Assembly (NCBI RefSeq): GCF_900636825.1 | Contig: NZ_LR134318.1 | Coordinates: 4,770,001-4,834,000, forward strand | Length of the DNA stretch: 64,000 nucleotides | Source of the DNA: Pseudomonas fluorescens | Lineage (GTDB): Bacteria > Pseudomonadota > Gammaproteobacteria > Pseudomonadales > Pseudomonadaceae | Direction: 5' to 3' | Shown here: positions 44,004 through 52,295 of the stretch, piece by piece | Numbering within the stretch: the stretch's first letter is position 1 | How the letters are laid out: every line of letters starts with the position of its first letter | Program-made: the position numbers and the translations under genes | Notes under the pieces: model-generated | What the model saw: only the letters and a program-made list of their open reading frames with translations | The model's database searches: none | Told to the model about the DNA's origin: nothing

Positions 44004-45383
44004 ATGATTAAAGATCCTTTTGCAAGACTCGGCCTGGACCGTGAAGTCCTGACTGTCAGCCAGCTCAACGGCCGCGCGCGGGTGTTGCTCGAAGACGTGT
44101 TCAGCAACATCTGGGTCGAAGGCGAAATCTCCAACCTCGCCCGCCCGGCGTCCGGCCATGTGTACTTCACGCTCAAGGACAGCGGCGCGCAGGTGCGTTG
44201 CGCGCTGTTCCGACAGAACGCGGCGCGGGTGCGTCAGGCGTTGAAGGATGGTTTGGCGGTCAAGGTACGCGGCAAGGTATCGCTGTTCGAAGGCCGGGGC
44301 GACTATCAACTTATCCTCGATACCGTCGAGCCGGCCGGTGACGGCGCGCTGCGTCTGGCCTTCGATGCACTGAAGGAAAAGCTCAGCGCCGAAGGCCTGT
44401 TCAGCGCCGAACGTAAAGTGCCGCTGCCTGCGCATCCGCAGCGCATCGGCATCATCAGTTCACCGACCGGCGCGGTGATCCGCGACATCATCAGCGTGTT
44501 CCGCCGCCGCGCGCCGCAGGTGCAGCTGACCTTGATTCCCACTGCCGTGCAGGGCCGCGAAGCCACCGCGCAAATCGTCCGCGCCCTGAAAATGGCCGAT
44601 GCCCGCGGCTTCGATGCGCTGATTCTGGCGCGTGGCGGAGGCTCGCTGGAGGACCTCTGGTGTTTCAACGAAGAAGCCGTGGCACGCGCGGTCGATGCCT
44701 GCGTGACGCCAATCGTCAGCGCCGTCGGGCATGAAACCGATGTGTCGATCAGTGACTTTGTCGCCGACGTCCGCGCGCCAACGCCATCGGCCGCTGCCGA
44801 ACTGCTCGCGCCGGATTCCAGCCATCTGATTCGCCAGGTCGAAAGCCTGCACCGCCGCCTGGTGATGCGCATGCGTGATCGCTTGATGCGTGATCGTCTG
44901 CGTCTGGAAGGTATGGGGCGACGACTGCGACACCCCGGCGAACGACTGCGCCAGCAGGCCCAGCGTCTCGACGATCTGGACATGCGCATGCGGCGCGCCT
45001 TTGAGCGCAGCCTCAATACCCGCCGCGAACGCCTGATCCGGCTGGAAACCCGTCTCGCCGGACAACATCCGGGACGGCAACTGGCGATGCTCCGCCAGCG
45101 CCTCGACAGCCTTGCCGATCGGTTGCCCCGCGCCATGCGCGATGCCCTGAAACAGCGCCGGCAACAATTGCACAGCCAGATGCAGACGTTGCATGTGGTC
45201 AGCCCGCTGGCGACGCTCGGTCGTGGTTACAGCATCCTGCTCGACGAACGTGGTCACGCCATCCGCAATGCTGCGCAGACCCATACCGGCCAGCGCCTGA
45301 AAGCCAAGCTCGGCGAAGGCGAACTGCAAGTGCGTGTCGAGGACAATCACCTGACGCCCGTCACCCTCTCTCTACTGGACTGA
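44004..45383 (+). CDS. xseA: Exodeoxyribonuclease VII large subunit
   Basis: Protein of 459 residues. The N-terminal OB fold begins LTVSQLNGRARVLLEDVF and VEGEISNLARPASGHVYFTL. The catalytic segment has IGIISSPTGAVIRDI, LARGGGSLEDLWCFNEE and SAVGHETDVSISDFVAD. A long coiled coil rich in arginine follows at about 280-400. It degrades single-stranded DNA with the small subunit XseB, which is not in the window. The ATG at 44004 is the family start. The stop is three bases before the peptidase gene. Confidence 0.95.
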   Translation: MIKDPFARLGLDREVLTVSQLNGRARVLLEDVFSNIWVEGEISNLARPASGHVYFTLKDSGAQVRCALFRQNAARVRQALKDGLAVKVRGKVSLFEGRGDYQLILDTVEPAGDGALRLAFDALKEKLSAEGLFSAERKVPLPAHPQRIGIISSPTGAVIRDIISVFRRRAPQVQLTLIPTAVQGREATAQIVRALKMADARGFDALILARGGGSLEDLWCFNEEAVARAVDACVTPIVSAVGHETDVSISDFVADVRAPTPSAAAELLAPDSSHLIRQVESLHRRLVMRMRDRLMRDRLRLEGMGRRLRHPGERLRQQAQRLDDLDMRMRRAFERSLNTRRERLIRLETRLAGQHPGRQLAMLRQRLDSLADRLPRAMRDALKQRRQQLHSQMQTLHVVSPLATLGRGYSILLDERGHAIRNAAQTHTGQRLKAKLGEGELQVRVEDNHLTPVTLSLLD

Positions 45384-45386
45384 TCC

Positions 45387-46208
45387 ATGCCGCGTTTTCT
45401 CGCTCCACTGCTGTTGCTCTGCCTGTCCTTCAACGCTTACGCCGACAGTTACATCACCCGGCTGCTGAACAAACCAGTGCCCGGCGGCGTAGCGGTGGTT
45501 GATCTCGGCGCTGCCGCGCAGGCACCGAAGGCGACCTATCAGGGCAGACCGGTACTGGTGGTGAAAGAACAGAACAACTGGCTGGCAATCGTCGGTGTGC
45601 CTTTGACGGTCAAGCCTGGCGCGCAGCAGATCAGCAGTGGCGGGCGCAATCTGCCGTTCACTGTGGGCAGCAAGAAGTACCCGGAACAGCGCATTACTTT
45701 GAAGAACAAGCAGCAGGTCAATCCGGATCAGTCGAACCTCAAGCGCATCGAAGGTGAATTGGCCGAACAGATCAAGGCCTACCGCAGCTTCAGCCCGAAC
45801 ACGCCAAGCAATCTGCTGCTGGACAAACCGGTCAACGGGCCGCTGTCGAGCAAGTTCGGCGTGCGCCGCTTCTTTAATGGTGAAGAGCGCAATCCTCACG
45901 CCGGTCTCGATTTCGCGGTGCCGGCGGGTACGCCGATCAAGACTCCGGCGGCGGGCAAGGTGATTCTGATCGGCAACTACTTCTTCAATGGCAACACGGT
46001 GTTCGTTGACCATGGCCAGGGCTTCATCAGCATGTTCTGTCACATGTCGAAAATCGACGTGAAGAACGGCCAGCAACTGGCCCGTGGCGCGGTGGTGGGC
46101 AAGGTCGGCGCGACCGGCCGCGCGACCGGGCCGCATATGCACTGGAACGTCAGCCTGAATGATGCGCGGGTGGATCCGGCGATATTCATTGGTGCTTTCC
46201 AACCCTAA
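45387..46208 (+). CDS. M23 family metallopeptidase (LytM-like)
   Basis: Protein of 273 residues with a signal peptide cleaved after FNAYA (about 19). The C-terminal LytM domain has zinc ligands His171 and Asp175 in NPHAGLDF and the HMH pair (His250, His252) in GPHMHWN, with His219 also conserved. All catalytic residues are intact, so it should be an active periplasmic peptidoglycan endopeptidase rather than an EnvC-type activator. Start is three bases after xseA. Confidence 0.88.
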   Translation: MPRFLAPLLLLCLSFNAYADSYITRLLNKPVPGGVAVVDLGAAAQAPKATYQGRPVLVVKEQNNWLAIVGVPLTVKPGAQQISSGGRNLPFTVGSKKYPEQRITLKNKQQVNPDQSNLKRIEGELAEQIKAYRSFSPNTPSNLLLDKPVNGPLSSKFGVRRFFNGEERNPHAGLDFAVPAGTPIKTPAAGKVILIGNYFFNGNTVFVDHGQGFISMFCHMSKIDVKNGQQLARGAVVGKVGATGRATGPHMHWNVSLNDARVDPAIFIGAFQP

Positions 46209-46227
46209 GTCCTTGGCTGAGCCTGAT

Positions 46228-46311
46228 GGCCTCATCGCTAGCAGGCTAGCTCCCGCAGGGGTTTTGTGTTGTGAACACGATCCCCTGTGGGAGCCAGCCT
46301 GCTGGCGATGA
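46228..46311. repeat. REP pair, second family variant
   Basis: ATCGCTAGCAGGCTAGCTCCCGCAGG faces CCTGTGGGAGCCAGCCTGCTGGCGAT, a diverged inverted pair. Confidence 0.85.
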
Positions 46312-46505
46312 CTAACTCACAAACACCTTCAATCCCCACAAACGTCACCACTCTCGATTGCGCCCCATCCAGACCTTGCGCAAACATCAAGAAGCTCCTC
46401 GCTTTCCAGCACAATAAAATCTCGCAAAATCCCGCGTTCCGGGTATTCCTCTCAATTTTTTCCGACTGCTTGCCATCCTCTCCCCTCGCGGTTAGGGTTG
46501 AAGCC
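46312..46505. other. leuA upstream region
   Basis: Nearly 200 bases without a gene, with a TTTTTTCC stretch. It should hold the leuA promoter; no clear -35/-10 pair was chosen. Confidence 0.5.
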
Positions 46506-46583
46506 ATGAAAACCTCTCACACCCTCATTCAGCTTCGCCAGCACCGCAGCCTGTGCCTCGTCAGCGCACGACTGCCAGGCTGA
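46506..46583 (+). CDS. Putative leuA leader peptide
   Basis: A 25-codon ORF with AGGG eight to nine bases before its ATG, ending 89 bases upstream of leuA. It reads MKTSHTLIQLRQH, then RSLCLVSARLPG, with five leucines, two of them CTC and one CTT, codons rarer here than CTG. The ending CLVSARLPG is recalled as conserved in leader peptides of pseudomonads. Likely role is attenuation of leuA by leucine or leucyl-tRNA supply. Evidence is position, ribosome-binding site and composition; expression is unproven. Confidence 0.65.
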   Translation: MKTSHTLIQLRQHRSLCLVSARLPG

Positions 46584-46651
46584 ATCGCTACGCCTCGCCC
46601 CTCGCTTTTCCCAAAACATTCGTAACACCGGCAGGCCGCCTTTTTTCGGCC
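46572..46651 (+). promoter_or_regulatory. Possible leuA attenuator
   Basis: After the leader ORF a GGCCG/CGGCC hairpin (46634-46651) has a CCTTTTTT loop, while CTGCC inside the end of the ORF (46572-46576) can pair with GGCAG at 46630-46634. The two pairings exclude each other, as in an attenuator, but the T-run lies in the loop, so termination is not clear. Confidence 0.4.
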
Positions 46652-46672
46652 CACACAACAAGGAATTTCCCG

Positions 46673-48352
46673 ATGAGCATGCTGAAAGATCCGTCTTCGA
46701 AATACCGCGCGTTTCCGGTCATCAACCTGCCGGATCGCACCTGGCCGTCGAAAACCATCGACGCTGCGCCGATCTGGTGCAGCTCCGATCTGCGTGACGG
46801 TAACCAGTCGCTGATCGAACCGATGGACGCGGCAAAGAAGCTGCGCTTCTGGAAAACTCTCGTGCAAGTGGGCGTTAAGGAAATCGAGGCATCGTTCCCC
46901 GCTGCTTCGCAAACCGACTTCGACTTCGTGCGCACACTGATCGAAGAAGGCCACATCCCGGATGACACCACCATTCAGGTGCTGACCCAGGGCCGTGAAG
47001 ACCTGATCGAGCGCACTTTCGAATCCCTGCGCGGGGCGAAGAAAGCCATCGTGCACTTGTACAACGCCACCTCGCCGTCTTTCCGTCGCATCGTCTTCAA
47101 TCAGGACAAGGACGGCATCAAAGCCATCGCGGTCAACGCGGCCAAGCTGTTCGTCAAATACGCAGCGATGCAGCCGGAAACCGAGTGGACCTTTGAATAT
47201 TCGCCGGAAACCTTCAGCGCCACTGAACTGGAGTTTGCCAAGGAAGTCTGTGACGCGGTGATCGAGGTGTGGAACCCGACGCCTGAGCACAAAATGATCC
47301 TTAACCTGCCGGCCACCGTTGAATGCGCAACGCCGAACGTCTACGCCGACCAGATCGAGTGGTTCGGCCGCAACATCAATCGTCGTGACAGCGTGATCAT
47401 CAGCCTGCACACCCACAACGACCGCGGCACCGGCGTCGCCGCCACCGAGCTGGGCCTGATGGCCGGCGCCGACCGTGTCGAAGGCTGCCTGTTCGGCAAC
47501 GGCGAGCGCACCGGTAACGTCGATCTCGTCACCGTCGCGCTGAACATGTACACCCAGGGCGTCAACCCTGAGCTGGACTTCTCCGACATCGACGGCGTGC
47601 GCAAAGTCGTCGAAGAGTGCAACCAGATCCAGGTACACCCGCGTCACCCGTATGTTGGCGATCTGGTGCACACCGCGTTCTCCGGCTCGCACCAGGACGC
47701 GATCCGCAAGGGCTTCGCCCAGCAGAAACCGGATACCCTGTGGGAAGTGCCGTACCTGCCGATCGACCCGGCCGACATCGGCCGCAGCTACGAGGCGGTG
47801 ATTCGCGTCAACAGCCAGTCGGGCAAGGGCGGCATCGCTTACTTGCTGGAGCAGGAATACGGCATCAGCCTGCCGCGTCGCATGCAGATCGAGTTCAGCC
47901 AGGTCGTGCAGCGTGAAACCGATCGTCTCGGCCTGGAGATGACCGCCAAGCAGATTCACTCGCTGTTGATCAGCGAATACCTGCAAGCCAACACCCCGTA
48001 CGCGCTGGTCAGCCATCGTCTGCAGGAAGAAAACGGCAACAGCGCCGTCGAAGTCGAAGTGGCGAGCAAGGGTCAGGGCGAAACCAATCTTCACTGGCGC
48101 GGCAAGGGCAACGGCGCGCTGGAAGCACTGGTCGCCGGTCTGCCGATTCCGGTGGAAATCATGGACTACAACGAACACGCGATCGGCGCCGGCACCAATG
48201 CCAAGGCTGCGGCCTACATCGAGCTGCGAGTGAACGGTGAACGTGCGGTGCACGGCGTGGGCATCGATGAAAACATCACCACGGCGAGCTTCAAGGCTCT
48301 GTTCAGCGCGCTGAACCGCTCGCTGAGCCAGCCTGAGGCGAAAGCGGCGTAA
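46673..48352 (+). CDS. leuA: 2-isopropylmalate synthase
   Basis: Protein of 559 residues, the long form of LeuA. The catalytic barrel has SDLRDGNQSL and the metal motif SLHTHNDRGTG, with the substrate loop LFGNGERTGNVDLVTVALNMY. The C-terminal regulatory domain (from about 440) binds leucine for feedback control. It condenses acetyl-CoA with 2-oxoisovalerate. AAGGAA lies eight bases before its ATG. It stands alone, without leuB, C or D next to it, as in other pseudomonads. Confidence 0.95.
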   Translation: MSMLKDPSSKYRAFPVINLPDRTWPSKTIDAAPIWCSSDLRDGNQSLIEPMDAAKKLRFWKTLVQVGVKEIEASFPAASQTDFDFVRTLIEEGHIPDDTTIQVLTQGREDLIERTFESLRGAKKAIVHLYNATSPSFRRIVFNQDKDGIKAIAVNAAKLFVKYAAMQPETEWTFEYSPETFSATELEFAKEVCDAVIEVWNPTPEHKMILNLPATVECATPNVYADQIEWFGRNINRRDSVIISLHTHNDRGTGVAATELGLMAGADRVEGCLFGNGERTGNVDLVTVALNMYTQGVNPELDFSDIDGVRKVVEECNQIQVHPRHPYVGDLVHTAFSGSHQDAIRKGFAQQKPDTLWEVPYLPIDPADIGRSYEAVIRVNSQSGKGGIAYLLEQEYGISLPRRMQIEFSQVVQRETDRLGLEMTAKQIHSLLISEYLQANTPYALVSHRLQEENGNSAVEVEVASKGQGETNLHWRGKGNGALEALVAGLPIPVEIMDYNEHAIGAGTNAKAAAYIELRVNGERAVHGVGIDENITTASFKALFSALNRSLSQPEAKAA

Positions 48353-48372
48353 CTAACCGACCGCTGAAATGC

Positions 48373-48409
48373 AAAAGGCCCCGGAGTGCGAACTTCGGGG
48401 CCTTTTTTT
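48373..48409 (+). terminator. Terminator of leuA
   Basis: AAAAGGCCCCGGAGT pairs with AACTTCGGGGCCTTTT, with a T-run of seven, 20 bases after the stop. Confidence 0.93.
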
Positions 48410-48436
48410 GCCTGCAGGTTTTGTGTTGCCTGTGCC

Positions 48437-48526
48437 GGCCTTATCGCTAGCAGGGCTAGCTCCCACAAGGATTTGGTGAGGTGAACACTATCCACTGTGG
48501 GAGCCAGCCCTGCTGGCGATAGGGCC
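48437..48526. repeat. REP pair, second family variant
   Basis: TATCGCTAGCAGGGCTAGCTCCCACA faces TGTGGGAGCCAGCCCTGCTGGCGATA between convergent genes. Confidence 0.88.
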
Positions 48527-48547
48527 TTGGCAGTCAGCGCATAACGA

Positions 48548-49339
48548 TCAGGTAAACTCGAAGGTGTCGGCATCCAGGTTCGCCGGAAAGCGCTCCCGAT
48601 ACGCCGCCAATGGCGCTGCTTCGAGCACCACCTTGAACACGCCATCCGCCTCCCCCGCCGCCAGCAACGTTTCGCCCTGGAAATCCAGTACCTGACTGTC
48701 GCCGGTATAGGCGAAGCCCTTGCCATCGCTACCCACGCGATTTACCGCTGCCACATAACAGAGATTTTCAATCGCTCGCGCCGGCAGCAGGCGATTCCAG
48801 TGCAGGCGCCGCGCGCCCGGCCAATTGGCGGTGTACAGCAGCAGATCGGTGTCCTGCGCGTCACGGCTCCACACCGGAAAGCGCAAGTCGTAGCAGATCA
48901 GCGGCCGAATCCGCCAGCCCTTGAGTTCGAACTGCACCTGGCGCTCGCCGGGCGTGTAGTGATTGTGCTCACCGGCCATACGGAACAGATGACGCTTGTC
49001 GTAATGCAACACTTCGCCGTCCGGCCGCGCCCACAACAAGCGATTGCGGTGACTACCGTCCGCAGCCTGAATGATCACGCTACCGGTGATCACTGCATTC
49101 AGTTTCGCCGCCTGCGCGCGCAGCCATTTGCTGGTCGGACCATTTTCAGCTTCGGCGAGGGTGGCCGATTCCATGGAGAAACCGGTGGTGAACATCTCCG
49201 GCAGGATAATCAGGTCGGCGCCACGCGCCTGTTCCAGCAACACCTCGAAGTGTTCGAGATTGGCCTGGCGGTCATGCCAGGCGAGGCTGGTCTGGATCAG
49301 CGCCAAGGTCAGGTCTGGCAACGCATTCAGATCACGCAT
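48548..49339 (-). CDS. Omega-amidase, YafV-like nitrilase superfamily
   Basis: Protein of 263 residues with the nitrilase triad: Glu48 in LPEMFTTGF, Lys115 in YDKRHLF and Cys149 in ICYDLRFP. The residues around each match bacterial YafV, which hydrolyses 2-oxoglutaramate and 2-oxosuccinamate. The gene overlaps the aminotransferase by 13 bases. A glutamine transaminase and an omega-amidase together make transamination irreversible, for example in recovery of methionine from its 2-oxo acid. Substrate is inferred from family and context. Confidence 0.85.
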   Translation of the reverse strand: MRDLNALPDLTLALIQTSLAWHDRQANLEHFEVLLEQARGADLIILPEMFTTGFSMESATLAEAENGPTSKWLRAQAAKLNAVITGSVIIQAADGSHRNRLLWARPDGEVLHYDKRHLFRMAGEHNHYTPGERQVQFELKGWRIRPLICYDLRFPVWSRDAQDTDLLLYTANWPGARRLHWNRLLPARAIENLCYVAAVNRVGSDGKGFAYTGDSQVLDFQGETLLAAGEADGVFKVVLEAAPLAAYRERFPANLDADTFEFT

Positions 49340-50475
49340 AGTTTCGCCGCCGCTTCACGCAGCGTCTCCTCGCGTTTGGCAAAGCACAGGCGTATCAGGC
49401 GCTGGCCTTGCGGTGGACTCTGGTAGAAAACCGACACCGGAATACTCGCCACGCCATGTTCGCGGGTCATCCACATGGCCATGTCGACATCGTTCAGGTC
49501 AGGCCGGATCTGTGAATAATCAACCAACTGGAAATAGGTGCCGGTGACACGGGTGAAGCTGAAGCGCGAAGGCGCCAGCAGATCACAAAACAAATCGCGC
49601 TTGGCCTGATAGAAACCCGGCAACTCTTCGACGTGTTCCGGGTGTTCGGCCATGTAATCGGCCAGCGCGTATTGCAGCGGGGTCACGCCGCAGAAGCTGA
49701 CGTATTGATGCACCTTGCGCAATTCGGCGGTCAAGGCTGGCGGCGCGACAACGTAGCCGGTTTTCCAACCGGTAACGTGATAAGTCTTGCCGAACGAGCT
49801 GACCACAAATGCGCGTCGGTAGAGTTCTTCATGGGCCAGCACGCTGACATGCGGTACGCCGTCGAATACCAAGTGTTCGTAGACTTCGTCGCTGATCAGA
49901 TAGATGTCGCGATCGCGGATCAGTGCGGCCAGTTGATCCAGCTCCGCACGACTGATAAGCGCGCCACTCGGGTTGTGCGGGGTATTGAGCACGATCATTT
50001 TCGTGCGCGGGGTCAGGGCAGCGGCCAACTGGTCGAAATCGATGGAGAAATCGTCTGACTTCAGCTGCACGTGTACGCAACGACCACCTGCAAGTTCTGT
50101 CGCTGGCGCGTAACTGTCGTAGCACGGATCGAACACAATCACTTCGTCGCCGCTGTGGATGACTGCCTGAATCGCGCAGAAGATCGCTTGGGTGGCGCCG
50201 GGGGTCACCGTTACTTCATGATCGGCATCGACTTCAACGCCATAACTGCGGGCAATCTTCGCCGCGATCTGCTCACGCAATGCCGGCAAACCGGTCATCG
50301 GCGAGTATTGGTTATGGCCACTGGCGATGTGCCGACCGACCGCATCGCGCAACGATTGCGGGCCGTCAAAATCGGGAAAACCCTGGGACAGGTTGATCGC
50401 TCCGGTCTGCGCCGCGAGCTGAGACATCTGCGTGAAAATAGTGATGCCGACATTCGGCAGCTTGCTGGTGATCAT
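49327..50475 (-). CDS. Pyridoxal phosphate aminotransferase, YbdL-like
   Basis: Fold type I aminotransferase of 382 residues. Lys230 in SSFGKTYHVTGWKTGYV should bind the cofactor. NTPHNPSG and ISDEVYEHLVFDG are conserved binding segments, and the N-terminus NLSQGFPDFDGP is typical of methionine/glutamine-phenylpyruvate aminotransferases (YbdL, KAT). It is translated just before the overlapping omega-amidase, suggesting that glutamine or methionine is the amino donor. A terminator and REP pair lie upstream, so it should have its own promoter. Confidence 0.86.
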   Translation of the reverse strand: MITSKLPNVGITIFTQMSQLAAQTGAINLSQGFPDFDGPQSLRDAVGRHIASGHNQYSPMTGLPALREQIAAKIARSYGVEVDADHEVTVTPGATQAIFCAIQAVIHSGDEVIVFDPCYDSYAPATELAGGRCVHVQLKSDDFSIDFDQLAAALTPRTKMIVLNTPHNPSGALISRAELDQLAALIRDRDIYLISDEVYEHLVFDGVPHVSVLAHEELYRRAFVVSSFGKTYHVTGWKTGYVVAPPALTAELRKVHQYVSFCGVTPLQYALADYMAEHPEHVEELPGFYQAKRDLFCDLLAPSRFSFTRVTGTYFQLVDYSQIRPDLNDVDMAMWMTREHGVASIPVSVFYQSPPQGQRLIRLCFAKREETLREAAAKLCVI

Positions 50476-50545
50476 CGGGTTTCCCTGCTCAACACCCGGC
50501 TCTGACGACGGCGCGGGAGAGCCCGAGGATAGCCCATCCGGCGCC

Positions 50546-50580
50546 CATAAAAAAAGGGCGCTCTGGTGAGCACCCTTCTT
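50546..50580 (-). terminator. Terminator of the der transcript
   Basis: AAGGG-GCTC and GAGC-CCCTT arms with one mismatch, followed on the minus strand by TTTTTTTA. It ends the long leftward unit that includes der. Confidence 0.88.
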
Positions 50581-50593
50581 ATCGCCGAACCCT

Positions 50594-50674
50594 GTAGGAG
50601 CTGCCGAAGGCTGCGATCTTTTGATCTTGTCGTAAAAGCAAAATCAAAAGATCGCAGCCTTCGGCAGCTCCTAC
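50594..50674. repeat. REP pair, GTAGGAGCTGCCG type
   Basis: Perfectly matched arms GTAGGAGCTGCCGAAGGC and GCCTTCGGCAGCTCCTAC right after der. Confidence 0.92.
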
Positions 50675-50687
50675 ACGAAGTCATCAA

Positions 50688-52160
50688 TCACTTTTTATCG
50701 CGGCGCTTCTTGCTGGCTTTCTTGTTGTGCGACATCAAGCGACGCTTCTTGTTGACCTGGCGGTCGGTCAGCGTGTTCTTGTTGCCTTCGTACGGGTTCT
50801 CGCCGCCCTTGAACTCGATGCGGATCGGCGTACCAACCAGCTTGAGCACACGACGGTAAGTGTTTTCCAGATAGCGCACGTACGACTTCGGCACTTTCTC
50901 GATCTGGTTACCGTGGATCACGATGATCGGCGGGTTCGCACCACCGAGGTGAGCGTAACGCAGCTTGATCCGGCGGTTGTTGACCATCGGAGGCGCATGC
51001 TCGCCGACCGCATCTTCCAGGATCTGGGTGAGGCGGTTGGTCGGCCAGCGGGTCACTGCCGATTTGAACGAGTTCTGCACCGAGGCGTAGAGATTGCCCA
51101 CGCCCGTACCGTGCAACGCCGAAATGAAGTGGATGTCGGCGTAGTCAACGAAGAACAGGCGACGCTGCAGCTCGACCTTGACGAAGTCGCGCTCACTCGG
51201 CGTCATGCCGTCCCACTTGTTGATCGCGATCACCAGTGCACGACCGGATTCGATGGCGAAGCCCAGCAGGTTCAGATCGTGGTCGACCACGCCTTCGCGG
51301 GCGTCCATCACGAAAATCACCACGTTGGCGTCTTTGATCGCTTGCAGGGTTTTGACCACGGAGAATTTTTCGACTTCTTCGTGGATCTTGCCGCGCTTGC
51401 GCACACCGGCGGTGTCGATCAGCGTGTACTTCTCTTCATTGCGCTCGAACGGAATGTAGATACTGTCGCGGGTGGTGCCCGGCTGGTCATACACGATCAC
51501 CCGGTCTTCACCGAGCATGCGGTTGACCAGGGTCGACTTGCCGACGTTCGGACGGCCGATGATGGCGATCTTGATCCCGTCTTTTTCGCTCGGGCCCGGA
51601 ATGCGCTTGGCTTCCTCGCCTTCGGCGACGATCTCTTCCTCTTCACCTTCCGCCAGCTCATCATCATCACGCGGGAAGTCGCCGAGGGCGGCTTCCAGCA
51701 ATTGCGTGATGCCACGGCCGTGGGCGCCAGCGATCGGGATCGCATGGCCCATGCCCAGCGGGGCGAATTCGGCGCGGGCCATTTCCGGGTCGATGTTGTC
51801 GACCTTGTTGGCAACCACGTGGGAACGCTTGTTACGTTTGCGCAAATGCTCGGCGATCATCTGGTCGGCGGCGGTAAAACCGGCCTTGGCATCTACCAGG
51901 AACAGCACCACATCGGCTTCTTCAATGGCCAGCAGCGACTGCTCGGCCATTTTTTCGTCCATACCATGCTCGTCACCGGAGATACCGCCGGTGTCGATCA
52001 GAATGTAGGAACGCCCTTGCCACTTGGCCTCACCGTACTGGCGATCACGGGTCAGACCGGACAAGTCGCCAACGATGGCGTCGCGAGTCCTGGTCAGGCG
52101 GTTGAACAAGGTGGACTTGCCGACGTTCGGTCGGCCCACCAGGGCGATTACGGGAACCAT
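50688..52160 (-). CDS. der: Ribosome biogenesis GTPase Der (EngA)
   Basis: Protein of 490 residues with two tandem GTPase domains: the first P-loop GRPNVGKST at about 9-17 and the second GRPNVGKSTLVNRM near 205. An acidic linker (EGEEEEIVAEGEE) lies between them. A KH-like domain and a basic tail (KKRRLMSHNKKASKKRRDKK) end the protein. It is needed for 50S ribosome assembly. The start at 52160 is the family start. It follows bamB after a hairpin-rich spacer. Confidence 0.96.
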   Translation of the reverse strand: MVPVIALVGRPNVGKSTLFNRLTRTRDAIVGDLSGLTRDRQYGEAKWQGRSYILIDTGGISGDEHGMDEKMAEQSLLAIEEADVVLFLVDAKAGFTAADQMIAEHLRKRNKRSHVVANKVDNIDPEMARAEFAPLGMGHAIPIAGAHGRGITQLLEAALGDFPRDDDELAEGEEEEIVAEGEEAKRIPGPSEKDGIKIAIIGRPNVGKSTLVNRMLGEDRVIVYDQPGTTRDSIYIPFERNEEKYTLIDTAGVRKRGKIHEEVEKFSVVKTLQAIKDANVVIFVMDAREGVVDHDLNLLGFAIESGRALVIAINKWDGMTPSERDFVKVELQRRLFFVDYADIHFISALHGTGVGNLYASVQNSFKSAVTRWPTNRLTQILEDAVGEHAPPMVNNRRIKLRYAHLGGANPPIIVIHGNQIEKVPKSYVRYLENTYRRVLKLVGTPIRIEFKGGENPYEGNKNTLTDRQVNKKRRLMSHNKKASKKRRDKK

Positions 52161-52190
52161 GCGGCTCTCCACTTCGTTATTTCAGAAAAT

Positions 52191-52216
52191 ACAAAAGCCG
52201 CTGCGAGGCAGCGGCT
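52191..52216 (-). terminator. Terminator between bamB and der
   Basis: AGCCGCTGC and GCAGCGGCT form a 9-bp stem with a three-base loop, followed on the minus strand by TTTGTATTTT. Two smaller hairpins (CCCTGC/GCAGGG and CTTGGGG/CCCCAAG at 52250-52287) lie before it. Read-through into der may be partial. Confidence 0.75.
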
Positions 52217-52295
52217 GGTGCTCGGGGCAACACCCGGGGGCGCTGCAAACCCTGCTGATGCAGGGCCGCTTGGGGATGAACCCCAAGCATAGGTG

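Noticed and set aside
46529..48253. A 574-codon open frame on the minus strand
   Set aside because: Antisense to leuA; composition is that of a shadow frame.
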